IMG/VR virus record: IMGVR_UViG_3300030419_003768
Coordinates: 5,996-61,138 of that record
Direction: 5' to 3' (one strand)
Source of the DNA: a virus
Length of the DNA: 55,143 nucleotides
Part shown: piece by piece, positions 32,332 to 40,997 of the stretch
Layout of the letters: each line of letters begins with the position of its first letter
Position numbering within the stretch: the stretch's first letter is position 1
Translations under genes and position numbers: made by a program
Notes under the pieces: model-generated
The model's input: the letters and a program-made list of their open reading frames with translations, nothing else
What the model was told of the DNA's origin: nothing
The model's database searches: none

Positions 32332-32517
32332 TTAATCATCTATGCCTTTTTCTACTCTGGTTTCATTAATTTTGTCTTCTGCTAGAAAAGATAGCTTCCA
32401 AAAGGTTCTTCTGTCTCCGTTTGGTAGTTCTGTAGGAGGTAATTTGGCAAAAGCCATTTCAAACCATTTTATGAGATTCTTATAGTCGTCAACCTCTAAT
32501 TCGACCATGCTATACAT
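32332..32517 (-). CDS. Unknown small protein, 61 aa
   Basis: Acidic N-terminus, then an aromatic RTFWKLSFLAE segment; in-frame ATG four codons later is an alternative start. CTTATAAG lies at promoter distance. No motif. Confidence 0.45.
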   Translation of the reverse strand: MYSMVELEVDDYKNLIKWFEMAFAKLPPTELPNGDRRTFWKLSFLAEDKINETRVEKGIDD

Positions 32518-32605
32518 TTAAATAGTCGTCTTATAAGGTTTACCTAGCTACTTCGCTACGGTAGTCCTCTCTTACGAGTATGCAATCGCTCACACCACTA
32601 GGCAA

Positions 32606-32620
32606 TAATATTTATATGGT
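32606..32620 (+). promoter_or_regulatory. TATA-like promoter, AATATTTATATGG
   Basis: Centred about 27 nt before ATG 32640. Confidence 0.45.
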
Positions 32621-32639
32621 TAGGTATTTATTTGTTGTT

Positions 32640-32786
32640 ATGGTTGAAAATGAACCAGAATATGAAATTGCAGAGGAAGTAGCCCCTGTAAAAAAGGAAA
32701 ATAAGGCAAAAAAGTCATGTTCATGCAGTGAAAACATAGGCAGAGACATATATTGTGGCTCTCATGGCGATCGTGACAAAATCTGA
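32640..32786 (+). CDS. Small Cys-containing protein, 48 aa
   Basis: Acidic N-terminal half, a Lys-rich hinge, then CSCSEN and CGSHGD. Start set by the TATA spacing; an in-frame ATG at 32580 would overlap the promoter. Confidence 0.45.
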   Translation: MVENEPEYEIAEEVAPVKKENKAKKSCSCSENIGRDIYCGSHGDRDKI

Positions 32787-32839
32787 CATATTCTGACAAC
32801 ACTCGACAAGTTTATTAGTGAGGGTTAATCACTCTTTAT

Positions 32840-34762
32840 ATGGGATTTACAGATACCTTAAAGGGTGTTTTTAGACTTTCTAACAAATCATATACTGAAA
32901 CTACAACTAGACCTAGTGTAGCACAGCCATATATGAGCACCGATACAGGTGCAAAACTACCAATTTTCCCATTTCCTCTCATTATGATTTATGAGTTAGC
33001 AGAGAATATTGATGCACTTAGAATTCCTATTGAGACTATTAACCGTGAAATGTTCAAAAATGGGTTTGAAATAGTTGAAAGATTCAAATACAAATGTAAT
33101 AATTGTTCAAAAGAGTTCCAATATGCTCCACAAATAGAAGTTGAAGGAGAAAGTAAAGAAGATGCAAAGAAAATACAATGTGATTCATGTCAAAGTTATG
33201 ATTTGAAAAGACCTATACCAGAACACAGAAAAACACTTGAAGTTTTAATGTCAAAACCAGTAAATGGAAACAATCAAACATTAGAAGATGTTACAAGACA
33301 ATTAGAACGTGATTTGGAAATTGCTGACAATGCTTACTTACTTTTACTAAAAAATTACTTTATTGATGACCTAACAGGTGAAATAGATGCAGAAAAAACC
33401 GAAATTAAAGAATTATTAAGAGTTGACCCTCCACAGGTTGCTATGATAGCAGATAGTGATGGTAGAATAGGTTATGATGATAAAAGACAGAAAATCTTTG
33501 TTTGTCCACGATTTGAACATAGAGATAAGAGATTATACACTGAAAGATGTGATAGATGTAACGCAAAGGCAATTAAAGCAATTATTGAAGTAAACTCCGT
33601 ATATTCAGTAGGTGTACCACACCCAAAACGTGTAATTTATGGTGAAGGTGAGGTTATTTGGAAAGCAGGAAAGTATAGACCTTCATTGATTTATGGTTAT
33701 TCTCCTATTTACGCTGTATGGTCAAAGGCTATGTCATTGTCTCATATGGATGAATATGTTCGTAAATACTTTGATAAAATGCGACCTCCAAGAGGTTTAT
33801 TGGTTATTGCATCAAGAAACTATGAAACGTTTAGAAAGTCATGGGATGCTTTAGAACAGAAAGCAATAGAAGACCCATACATGATACATCCACTTATGGT
33901 AGAATCCGACAAAGGTGGAAAGAACATGGCAAACTGGATAGACTTTACTGGTTCATTAGAAGAATTACAATTTATTGAAGTAAGAAAAGAATTAAGACAA
34001 ATTATTGGTGCAGTGTTTGGAGTATTGCCACTTTACTATGGAGAGATGGTAGGTGGATGGTCACAAGAAGGTTTACAAGTTACAATTACAAACAGAGCTG
34101 TTAAGTGGGGACAAGATGTTTTATTCAAATCATTCCTCAAAAAATTTGCAGAGATTATGGGAGTTGATGATTGGGATATTAAATTAGTACAAGGAGAAGA
34201 GAATGATAAACTAGCAGAATTACAAAGAGATGGTGTGGAAATACAAAATATGGCAATGTTACAACAGATGGGATTTGAAATAGAAAGAACACATACAGGA
34301 GACTTTAACGTATCAAAAGAAGCTAACTTAGATATGATGAATGAATCAATGGATAATAGTGGAATTAATGGTAGAGGAAGAAGTACTGCAGCACCAGTTG
34401 AAAATAGACAATCATTTTCAGGTATGCCTGCACAATCAAGACCTTCTGATATGGGAGGAATTGCACAGGGTTCACCAAGTACTGGAACAGGTACATCTCT
34501 ATCACAAAAGAATTACCCAGATGGAATTACACCAAGTAATTTCCAAGTTGTAAAAAACACATTACAAACTGCAGTTGATTATGGTTGGAAGAAAACAAAA
34601 ACAGTTGATGAGTTACGAAAATCAACAGGTATGACAGTTAGACAAGCAAGAGATGTTGTAAAGGCAGAATTTGAAGGCATGAGACAATGGGAAGAAGAAG
34701 AGCCTAAACAAATAAATAAGAGTAAAAAATACGTTAATGAGGAAGAAGAAGATGACGACTAG
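32840..34762 (+). CDS. Portal protein with inserted zinc ribbons
   Basis: 640 residues. The order of segments (an N-terminal IETINREMFKNGFEI, a middle YSPIYAVWSKAMSLSHMDEY, and GAVFGVLPLYYGE followed by a helical C-terminal stretch) is that of phage portals, the dodecameric DNA gate at the head vertex. Unusual are two zinc-ribbon-like insertions: C86/C89 with C114/C117, and C222 with C237/C240. The last ~140 residues are Gly/Ser/Gln-rich, then acidic. Starts the late gene block, with CTTTATATGGG just upstream. Confidence 0.85.
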   Translation: MGFTDTLKGVFRLSNKSYTETTTRPSVAQPYMSTDTGAKLPIFPFPLIMIYELAENIDALRIPIETINREMFKNGFEIVERFKYKCNNCSKEFQYAPQIEVEGESKEDAKKIQCDSCQSYDLKRPIPEHRKTLEVLMSKPVNGNNQTLEDVTRQLERDLEIADNAYLLLLKNYFIDDLTGEIDAEKTEIKELLRVDPPQVAMIADSDGRIGYDDKRQKIFVCPRFEHRDKRLYTERCDRCNAKAIKAIIEVNSVYSVGVPHPKRVIYGEGEVIWKAGKYRPSLIYGYSPIYAVWSKAMSLSHMDEYVRKYFDKMRPPRGLLVIASRNYETFRKSWDALEQKAIEDPYMIHPLMVESDKGGKNMANWIDFTGSLEELQFIEVRKELRQIIGAVFGVLPLYYGEMVGGWSQEGLQVTITNRAVKWGQDVLFKSFLKKFAEIMGVDDWDIKLVQGEENDKLAELQRDGVEIQNMAMLQQMGFEIERTHTGDFNVSKEANLDMMNESMDNSGINGRGRSTAAPVENRQSFSGMPAQSRPSDMGGIAQGSPSTGTGTSLSQKNYPDGITPSNFQVVKNTLQTAVDYGWKKTKTVDELRKSTGMTVRQARDVVKAEFEGMRQWEEEEPKQINKSKKYVNEEEEDDD

Positions 34763-34931
34763 AAAAAAGAAAAATGATAAAAAAGAACTGAAAAAAGAAA
34801 TGGATAAGATAGACTTTTCCATACAGAGAATAATTGCAGAAACAGAGACATTTAGAACTGAAGATACATTCATCGCTTTAGAGGAAACAATTATTAAGAT
34901 AAGAAACCTAAAAAGGGATAATGGCAACTAA
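34752..34931 (+). CDS. Small charged coiled-coil protein, 59 aa
   Basis: ATG 34752 overlaps the portal gene by 11 nt. Very Lys-rich N-terminus, then a helix with Leu/Ile spacing. Overlaps the next gene by 11 nt. Possible head-assembly factor. Confidence 0.5.
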   Translation: MTTRKKKNDKKELKKEMDKIDFSIQRIIAETETFRTEDTFIALEETIIKIRNLKRDNGN

Positions 34932-35364
34932 GTTAGATGTAAATACAGGTGGAACTGACCTAGGTAAAAAAATATGGGAAGTTCACCAGAAGAATGAAGA
35001 GACAAGAGTAAATAATTACAAGGAAGCAGTTTGTTTTGGTTGTTTAAAGAATGATGCTGCAGGAGCAGGAGTTTTTGATATTTGTGGTGACTGTGCAGGA
35101 AAGAGAGGTAGAGAACCACTATTAGTTTCAATAAAACCAGTTTATTATGGACTATGTTATTTTTGTGGAAAATACAAGTTTAATATGGAACAGATAAATG
35201 CAAGATTATGCAAAAGATGTCATGAAAAAGTTGCAAAGGTTATGAAAAATTATAATAAACAGGGAGGACAGTTTGGTGCTGACCCATTTTGGCAAAAACA
35301 AAGGAAAAAACACGGAAAAGATTGGAAAATCATATTTTCACAGGGATTGGGGAACTCTCGTTAG
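34921..35364 (+). CDS. Double zinc-ribbon protein near the portal
   Basis: 147 residues with CFGC/CGDC and CYFC/CKRC, two complete zinc ribbons, and a basic C-terminus. Co-translated with the portal-adjacent gene. Role unknown; could contact DNA at the vertex. Confidence 0.6.
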   Translation: MATKLDVNTGGTDLGKKIWEVHQKNEETRVNNYKEAVCFGCLKNDAAGAGVFDICGDCAGKRGREPLLVSIKPVYYGLCYFCGKYKFNMEQINARLCKRCHEKVAKVMKNYNKQGGQFGADPFWQKQRKKHGKDWKIIFSQGLGNSR

Positions 35365-35797
35365 TTTTTAGGATAAGATTAAGTCTATCTAGTTCATAAT
35401 CGTAATATCTATGGTTATAATCAATAATTTTGTTCTTATTTGGAATATTTGCATCTAAATGCCTGTCAACCTTCCAACTTAGCAAAGGTTTCCGTAAAAA
35501 TCGTGGAAAAAACTCTAAAACCATTTTTTTCTTGTTAAATTTGATTTTATCGAATAGAATGAGTTTTGTCTTATCTGTTTTGTATTCTTCAACTGTATTA
35601 TTTCTAAAATGAACTAAAGATTTTTGTAAACGAGGTCTTTCTTTCAAATCGTTTGTATTTGTTACAACCCAGAGTTTTTCATTTTCATGAACGTATAAAT
35701 CAGTAATATCTATTTTTCTTAGTGGTTCATCTAACCAACCTTTGTAAAAATGTTCAAATTCATCAATACTATCATATATGTATATTGACGATGCCAT
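35330..35797 (-). CDS. Unknown 155-aa protein on the opposite strand
   Basis: Aromatic- and Lys-rich; beta-like KLWVVTNTND and KLILFDKIKFNKKK segments. Overlaps the zinc-ribbon gene tail-to-tail by 35 nt. Shares a palindromic TATA box with 35844. No family recognised. Confidence 0.5.
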   Translation of the reverse strand: MASSIYIYDSIDEFEHFYKGWLDEPLRKIDITDLYVHENEKLWVVTNTNDLKERPRLQKSLVHFRNNTVEEYKTDKTKLILFDKIKFNKKKMVLEFFPRFLRKPLLSWKVDRHLDANIPNKNKIIDYNHRYYDYELDRLNLILKTNESSPIPVKI

Positions 35798-35815
35798 GTT
35801 AGAAGTAGGTAATAC

Positions 35816-35825
35816 TTATTAATAA
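35816..35825. promoter_or_regulatory. Shared palindromic TATA box TTATTAATAA
   Basis: A perfect 10-bp palindrome whose centre (35820.5) is exactly midway between the two divergent start codons (35797 minus, 35844 plus), each 23.5 nt away. Confidence 0.55.
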
Positions 35826-35843
35826 ACCCACTGAAATCTAATC

Positions 35844-36068
35844 ATGTTTAAACTGGGAAAGGGAAAAGCACCAAAAGATGGTAGATGTATGTGTGGTATG
35901 AAGGTTTACGAATATGAAAGAGGAGATTTACGAGTTAGTGTTTGTTATAAGTGTGGAAGGTTTAATGTTAATGCACACAGTGATGCTGAAGAACTAATGA
36001 CAATTCTTGCAGAAGACCCAGAGACTCTATTATATCTCATTGAATCTAGATACCTAGAACCCATCTAA
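35844..36068 (+). CDS. Zinc-ribbon protein, 74 aa
   Basis: CMCG and CYKCGRFN pairs make a zinc ribbon; the C-terminal half is an acidic helix. Divergent from the 155-aa gene. Confidence 0.55.
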   Translation: MFKLGKGKAPKDGRCMCGMKVYEYERGDLRVSVCYKCGRFNVNAHSDAEELMTILAEDPETLLYLIESRYLEPI

Positions 36069-36076
36069 TTTAAATA
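36066..36076 (+). promoter_or_regulatory. TATA-like promoter, AATTTAAATAG
   Basis: Centred 26-27 nt before ATG 36098. Confidence 0.45.
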
Positions 36077-36097
36077 GTTGAATAGTATAAAAACTCT

Positions 36098-36352
36098 ATG
36101 CTCGAAATAATAGACGACCTATTTTCAGAAATAGTTATAGGTTTAGTTATGGGAAGTGGTGGTGCATTATTAGCATATTTTAAGAAACTTTCCAATACAC
36201 AGAAAAACCTATGTTCGGAGATACAACAACTCCGAAAAGCCCTCATTATTTTAGCAACGGCATTAGATAGACAATCTAATAGGCTTCATGAAGAGGCAGA
36301 TTCAGATTTAGAAGACTTGGTAAGCAAGGTTTTAGATAAACCTTCCGAATAA
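36098..36352 (+). CDS. Membrane-anchored coiled-coil protein, 84 aa
   Basis: A short hydrophobic segment (about 11-28, glycine-rich) followed by a coiled coil and an acidic tail. Sits beside another membrane protein inside the head genes; the pair are possible lysis or entry proteins. Confidence 0.5.
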   Translation: MLEIIDDLFSEIVIGLVMGSGGALLAYFKKLSNTQKNLCSEIQQLRKALIILATALDRQSNRLHEEADSDLEDLVSKVLDKPSE

Positions 36353-36365
36353 ATCCTTCACAAAA

Positions 36366-36374
36366 GTTATATAG
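36366..36374 (+). promoter_or_regulatory. TATA-like promoter, GTTATATAG
   Basis: Centred 25 nt before ATG 36395. Confidence 0.45.
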
Positions 36375-36394
36375 TTCCTAAAAGTTGATGGTTC

Positions 36395-36652
36395 ATGGTA
36401 GATCCACTATTAGTAACTGTAGGTGCTGCTGTAATCGGTGCAGGATTGAATACCCTAAGAGGATATTTACACTCTGAAGAGCCATACTCAGCAAGAAAGC
36501 TAGCAGGAGGACTGATTGTTTCTACATTTGCAGCAATCGCAATCGCTCAAACGGTTGTAACTGAAGGTGTAGGTTTAGTCGGTCTAGGTTTAATCGGTTT
36601 AACCACTGGTTTTGCTGCTGACTTTGCAGTTTCAAAAGCAAAGAAAGAGTAA
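36395..36652 (+). CDS. Small membrane protein, holin-like candidate
   Basis: 85 residues with three hydrophobic, glycine-rich segments (about 4-20, 37-53, 59-78) and a KAKKE end. The topology resembles three-segment holins. No family match could be checked. Confidence 0.5.
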   Translation: MVDPLLVTVGAAVIGAGLNTLRGYLHSEEPYSARKLAGGLIVSTFAAIAIAQTVVTEGVGLVGLGLIGLTTGFAADFAVSKAKKE

Positions 36653-36734
36653 ATGGCTATGTTTTGGGCGAATAACCCAACCATCTTACCTTTTTTATCA
36701 TAATATTTATATGTTATTTCACTGGATTTTCTAT

Positions 36735-38735
36735 ATGTCAGATAAGGTTTATTTTAACTCTTTCGAGACAACCCTGAAGGCTATGTCACCAGTTAAATCT
36801 GATGAACGTTATTTTGAAGGTCTTTTAACAGTACAAATGAAAGATAAACAAGGAGAAATCACAATAGTTGACGAATTATACAAAGTTTTACCTGTATGGA
36901 TGGATAGAGGAGCACCAATTTCAGATACTCATTCTAACCGTATCATAGGAAAAGGAATTAATTTTGCAATGACAACAGCAGTAAACAAAGAAGGCGAATC
37001 ACTTCCTGCAATTAAGATTACTGGTAAAATATTCAAAAATTATGAACTAGATAATGTTATTTGGAATAAAATTAAAAATAAAGAGTATAAAGGACTATCA
37101 TTTGGTGGTGCAACCAGAACAAATAGAGTTCCAACCGTAATGAAAGACGGTTCAATAGCATATGCTCTTAAAGACTTGGAACATTATGAGGTAGCAGTTT
37201 GTAAAGATCCTGCAGTACCTATGGCATTAATCACTGATTTTAATCCTATTGCAAAAGCAGAACATAACGCAACTGACCGTGGAGACGGAAAAATGGTAAT
37301 TCAATGTACCAAAATGGGATGTTTTGTTACAAAAGAATTAGAACCAACTAAAGACTTTGAAAGAACTTCAAGAACACTTCACAATGTTGCAACTGATAAT
37401 GCAAACACAGTAAGAAGAGCAGGAAATAGACCAGTAAAAGAACAGAAAGTTTCACAAGACGGAGATACTACTGTAGTTCATAAACCTACAAGCAGAAAAT
37501 TTAAACCTAATCGTTCATTTAAAGATGATCAAGAGGAATTTCAAAACTATTATGATACTCAAAACGAAATATTACGAGCATTTTTTGAAGATGTTGAAAA
37601 AGCAGATTTAGGAAAATATGATACTTTCCAAGGTAAAGTTAATGCCTTAGTAAAAGAAGGTTATCCTGAAGAAAATGCAAAGAAAATTGTAGGTGCTTTC
37701 GTAAAAGGAGAAAAGAAGGCTTCTGAAGGTGGAAGTGTAGGAGATGGAACTCTAAGCACTGAAACTGATGGTGTAAGTAATGCAGTTCATAATAACAAGA
37801 AAATTATAAAAGGAAAATTTTGTCCTCATTGTGGAGAAATACCAGATAGTGGTGCAAAGATTTATCAACCAAATTCAGCAGCATCAGGAAAACATTGTGT
37901 AAGTTGTGGACAACACACACCTCCACATAAACAAGCAGAACAAAAAATTAGAAATGCAAAATTAACAAAACATCATTCAGAAGAGGAAGACGAAGAAGCA
38001 AGAGATCATTCTAACTCTGATGGAGATTCACATTCAATGTATAATCAAGATGTAGGTAAAAGTGAGTTACCTTCAGGTGGTGGTTATTTTGGTGGTATAA
38101 GAGAGAATATTGAAGGAACAATTAAACAAGGTGGGTTAAGAGAAGAGGAAACTAATGAAATAAGAAGAGATGCAGAAGATGAAAAAGAGAAAGAGAAAGA
38201 GGAAAAATCCTTAGAAAGAGCAGAAAAAGGAAGACATGGTGCAGATTTTTATCTCCCTAAAAGAGGAAATAAAGTAGAAGAAGACCCTGATAAAGTAGAA
38301 AAAGAATCATCTGTTCAAGATGGAAGACCTGATGTAAAGCCTATGAAACAGATAAAACAATCATTAACAGAAGCAATAAAAAGACAAGGTATGATTTTAG
38401 AAATAAATAAATTAAATTCTATTTTAAATAAATTCACAGTTACCGAGGTTGGAGAAACTCAAGGTGATGGAAAATGTGTAAACTGTGGTAGAGATCATAA
38501 AGCAGCAAACCAAAAATTAGAAGATGATTATAAAAAACGAACAGGTAATTCAAGTATGACACGAGCTCCTGCAGGAGGATGTCCAACTTGTGGAAGACAT
38601 GTTGGTTATACTGCTAGAAGATATGGTGGTGGTGATAAACAAGGTCACAGATTTCATGGAATGACTGGTAAAAGAATAAGAGATCCTTCTGCAGCAGATT
38701 ATGATCCTAATGTTCACGCTAGTAGTAAAGCCTAA
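36735..38735 (+). CDS. Prohead protease with zinc-ribbon tail
   Basis: 666 residues from ATG 36735, chosen because a TAATATTTATATG box lies 27 nt upstream; an open stretch back to 36612 overlaps the previous gene. The N-terminal ~180 residues show the HK97-type (S78) protease pattern: H66 in ISDTHSN and S122 in YKGLSFGG. The enzyme cleaves scaffold and capsid delta domains in the prohead. The long remainder is low-complexity and charged, with zinc-ribbon-like pairs CPHC/CVSC and CVNC/CPTC. The large extension may be a structural or scaffold-like fusion. Confidence 0.75.
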   Translation: MSDKVYFNSFETTLKAMSPVKSDERYFEGLLTVQMKDKQGEITIVDELYKVLPVWMDRGAPISDTHSNRIIGKGINFAMTTAVNKEGESLPAIKITGKIFKNYELDNVIWNKIKNKEYKGLSFGGATRTNRVPTVMKDGSIAYALKDLEHYEVAVCKDPAVPMALITDFNPIAKAEHNATDRGDGKMVIQCTKMGCFVTKELEPTKDFERTSRTLHNVATDNANTVRRAGNRPVKEQKVSQDGDTTVVHKPTSRKFKPNRSFKDDQEEFQNYYDTQNEILRAFFEDVEKADLGKYDTFQGKVNALVKEGYPEENAKKIVGAFVKGEKKASEGGSVGDGTLSTETDGVSNAVHNNKKIIKGKFCPHCGEIPDSGAKIYQPNSAASGKHCVSCGQHTPPHKQAEQKIRNAKLTKHHSEEEDEEARDHSNSDGDSHSMYNQDVGKSELPSGGGYFGGIRENIEGTIKQGGLREEETNEIRRDAEDEKEKEKEEKSLERAEKGRHGADFYLPKRGNKVEEDPDKVEKESSVQDGRPDVKPMKQIKQSLTEAIKRQGMILEINKLNSILNKFTVTEVGETQGDGKCVNCGRDHKAANQKLEDDYKKRTGNSSMTRAPAGGCPTCGRHVGYTARRYGGGDKQGHRFHGMTGKRIRDPSAADYDPNVHASSKA

Positions 38736-38793
38736 AACTATATAAATCTGGCATAATCTTTATATATGCACATATTTAAATATTTATAATAAC

Positions 38794-39402
38794 ATGACTC
38801 TAGAAGAACTCAAGAAGGAAGAGCACGAAGAACGTGAAGCAACCGAAGAGAAGAAAGAGGAAGAAAAAGAATCTAAAGAAGAATCTAGTTCAGAAGAAAC
38901 CAATAAATCTTTTGATCAAGCAATCTTGGAAACTTTAACAACTCTTACAGATCATGTAAAAGCACTTTCTGAATCTCAAGCAGATCTCGAAGAAAGAGTA
39001 CACAAAGCTCTAGAAGAGAAACCTGAGACACAGTTAGAACTTCAACCAGCTACTTCTGACTCAGAAGATATTGGTGCTGAAGTAACTGTACCAGATACTA
39101 TGCAATCTAATTCTATTCAAGCAGGATTAGATGACGATAAATCTGGTGAAGAAAAACCAGAATCAGATGATAAAGGTCTTTCAATGCAGGAAAAAGCAGA
39201 GAAAGTTAATTTTGACTTTACCACTGAAACACCAAGACCAAGTGCAGCAATCGAGAACGTAAACAAATCAGATTCAACATCTGAATTGAATATGATCTTG
39301 AAAGATGCCAGAGAAGGTGGATATGATGGTTTATCTAACGTCGCAAAAAAGATCATGAAAGGTGACTATTACACTCCTTCAGAAGAGGAGAGGTGGTTCT
39401 AA
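38794..39402 (+). CDS. Putative scaffolding protein
   Basis: 202 residues, highly acidic (Glu-rich first 40 residues), with a coiled coil at about 40-75 and a conserved-looking C-terminal AREGGYDGLSNVAKKIMKGDYYTP segment that could bind the capsid protein. It sits between protease and major capsid protein, the standard scaffold position, one nt before the capsid start. Confidence 0.6.
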   Translation: MTLEELKKEEHEEREATEEKKEEEKESKEESSSEETNKSFDQAILETLTTLTDHVKALSESQADLEERVHKALEEKPETQLELQPATSDSEDIGAEVTVPDTMQSNSIQAGLDDDKSGEEKPESDDKGLSMQEKAEKVNFDFTTETPRPSAAIENVNKSDSTSELNMILKDAREGGYDGLSNVAKKIMKGDYYTPSEEERWF

Positions 39403-39403
39403 A

Positions 39404-40627
39404 ATGGTACAAATCAAAACTATTGACGAACTAGAAGCACTCTACTACGGCTACAACCGTAACCTCATCAGAAAAGCTGATGCACCAGTTGTAACATCAA
39501 CCACAGGCGTTTTCAACGCAGTGTTTGGGGCTTACGCATGGGCTCAACTTAACTTAGAAGCCAACGCCTTTGGTATTTTACCAAAAGTACCTTGGGATAA
39601 ATCTGGTTGGAGGGCTATAACTGCAAAGCCAAGCTTAGCAGCAGGCTCAGGAAACCACGATACTCTAGGTGGTACTGTTGAGGGAGGAAACATTGCTGAT
39701 ACCGTAAAGCCAACTTTACAAGAGATTGAGATCAAACCAAAAACAGCTCAGTTGCCATTCAGTGCATCTGAAGTTATGGAATGGTTAGCAACTCACAGTA
39801 AAGATGACATTTGGGGAGGACTTGGTTCACTCCGTTTGTACATGGCTGTACAGCACAAAGAATTCCTAAACAGGATGCTTTTAGCAGATGTTGAAAGTGA
39901 AGCAGCAGGAGCAAGTGGTGATCACTCAGGTCATTACAGCTTTGAAACTCTAGACAGAATCATCAGCAGTGATGCTGAAGAAGATGCCCTAGGAGGTTCA
40001 CACAACGGTTATTATGACTGTTGGGCAGGCAGTGCAGCAATCGATAGAGATAGCTCCACTACATTTGACTCTACTGTTGAATCAGCTTCAGGTACTATCG
40101 GTACTAACGGTGTCCTAACTGACGATACTCTAAGAACTTTCTTACGAAAGATTAGAATCGCAGCAGGAAAAGATCCAAACGTTTTCCTAGGATCTCACGA
40201 GGTTTACTCAGAGATTCAAGGCTTATACATGCCAAGTGTCCGTATTCCAAATCCATACGGAGAGCAACTCGTACAAGTTGACGTTAACGGAATCCAAACA
40301 TTCAAAGGTACTGGTGTCGGAATTCACGTAGATTCAATTTACGGAATACCATTCATTCCATCAAAAGATGCTCCAAGCAACTCTAGCGACTCATCAGAGA
40401 TCGGTAGATTATTTGCACTGGACACCTCAGATGCAGAAGGATATGGTTATCCAAGAATCGGAATTCAAATCGCTATTCCTACAGAATACTATGAAGCAAC
40501 ACGCAGAACTCCTGCATATCCGTTCGTTAACAACGCTTTCGTTGAGAAAGGTGTTTACAGAACTATGGGAGAGACTGTATGTCGTCACTTCAAATCACAA
40601 GGAAAGATTAGAGATATTAAACTTTAG
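39404..40627 (+). CDS. Major capsid protein, HK97 fold
   Basis: 407 residues from ATG 39404, with GAGGAGAGGTGG upstream (an earlier in-frame start at 39362 lies inside the scaffold gene). The order (N-arm, EIEIKPKTAQLPFSASEVMEW, long spine-like helix, and C-terminal IPFIPSKDAP ... GYPRIGIQIAIPTEY strands) fits HK97-type capsid proteins. Codons ending in C are more frequent than in neighbouring genes, as expected for high expression. Builds the icosahedral shell. Confidence 0.8.
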   Translation: MVQIKTIDELEALYYGYNRNLIRKADAPVVTSTTGVFNAVFGAYAWAQLNLEANAFGILPKVPWDKSGWRAITAKPSLAAGSGNHDTLGGTVEGGNIADTVKPTLQEIEIKPKTAQLPFSASEVMEWLATHSKDDIWGGLGSLRLYMAVQHKEFLNRMLLADVESEAAGASGDHSGHYSFETLDRIISSDAEEDALGGSHNGYYDCWAGSAAIDRDSSTTFDSTVESASGTIGTNGVLTDDTLRTFLRKIRIAAGKDPNVFLGSHEVYSEIQGLYMPSVRIPNPYGEQLVQVDVNGIQTFKGTGVGIHVDSIYGIPFIPSKDAPSNSSDSSEIGRLFALDTSDAEGYGYPRIGIQIAIPTEYYEATRRTPAYPFVNNAFVEKGVYRTMGETVCRHFKSQGKIRDIKL

Positions 40628-40631
40628 TCAA

Positions 40632-40657
40632 ATCCAATCCCTTTTTCTTTTTTTTGA
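40632..40657 (+). terminator. T-rich terminator after the capsid gene
   Basis: CCCTTTTTC followed by nine T, right after the capsid stop codon. Confidence 0.5.
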
Positions 40658-40690
40658 TACCTTTATATTACCGAAAGGTATAGAGTAATC

Positions 40691-40915
40691 GTGGGAACAA
40701 AAGCATGCCAAGATAGATGTAAGTACTTTAAAGTAAAAATCCATCCAAAATTGGCTTATAAAAACAATAAATACTGTAAAATGTGTGGTGTTTTCATTCC
40801 TAATGAAAATATTGTTAGAATTAGTGGTCAAAGATGTCCATGTTGTAACAATAAATTAAGAATGGAACGTGCAAAGAGAAGCAGAAGAGTAGGCGTAAAA
40901 CGCATCAGTGCTTAA
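40691..40915 (+). CDS. Host-like CPCC zinc-ribbon protein, 74 aa
   Basis: GTG start in the context GTAATCGTG, as for the RNase H gene. CxxxC, CKMCG and CPCCNNKLRMER with a basic tail: the same family as 12067, 31502 and 31829. Lies just before amoC, between two terminators. Confidence 0.6.
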   Translation: MGTKACQDRCKYFKVKIHPKLAYKNNKYCKMCGVFIPNENIVRISGQRCPCCNNKLRMERAKRSRRVGVKRISA

Positions 40916-40967
40916 CATTAACGTTAATCATTGAGTTTTATTTATATACTCTTCGTGCCTGTTAAAA

Positions 40968-40978
40968 ATTTATATTCT
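40968..40978 (+). promoter_or_regulatory. TATA-like promoter of amoC
   Basis: AATTTATATTC centred 25 nt before ATG 40998. Confidence 0.5.
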
Positions 40979-40997
40979 CAAAAATCCATATATATTT

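Noticed and set aside
36612-36734. Upstream extension of the prohead protease frame
   Set aside because: It overlaps the membrane-protein gene and the promoter; the TATA spacing and sequence character favour ATG 36735.
39362-39403. Upstream start for the major capsid protein
   Set aside because: It lies inside the scaffold gene; GAGGAGAGGTGG followed by ATG 39404 gives a better start.
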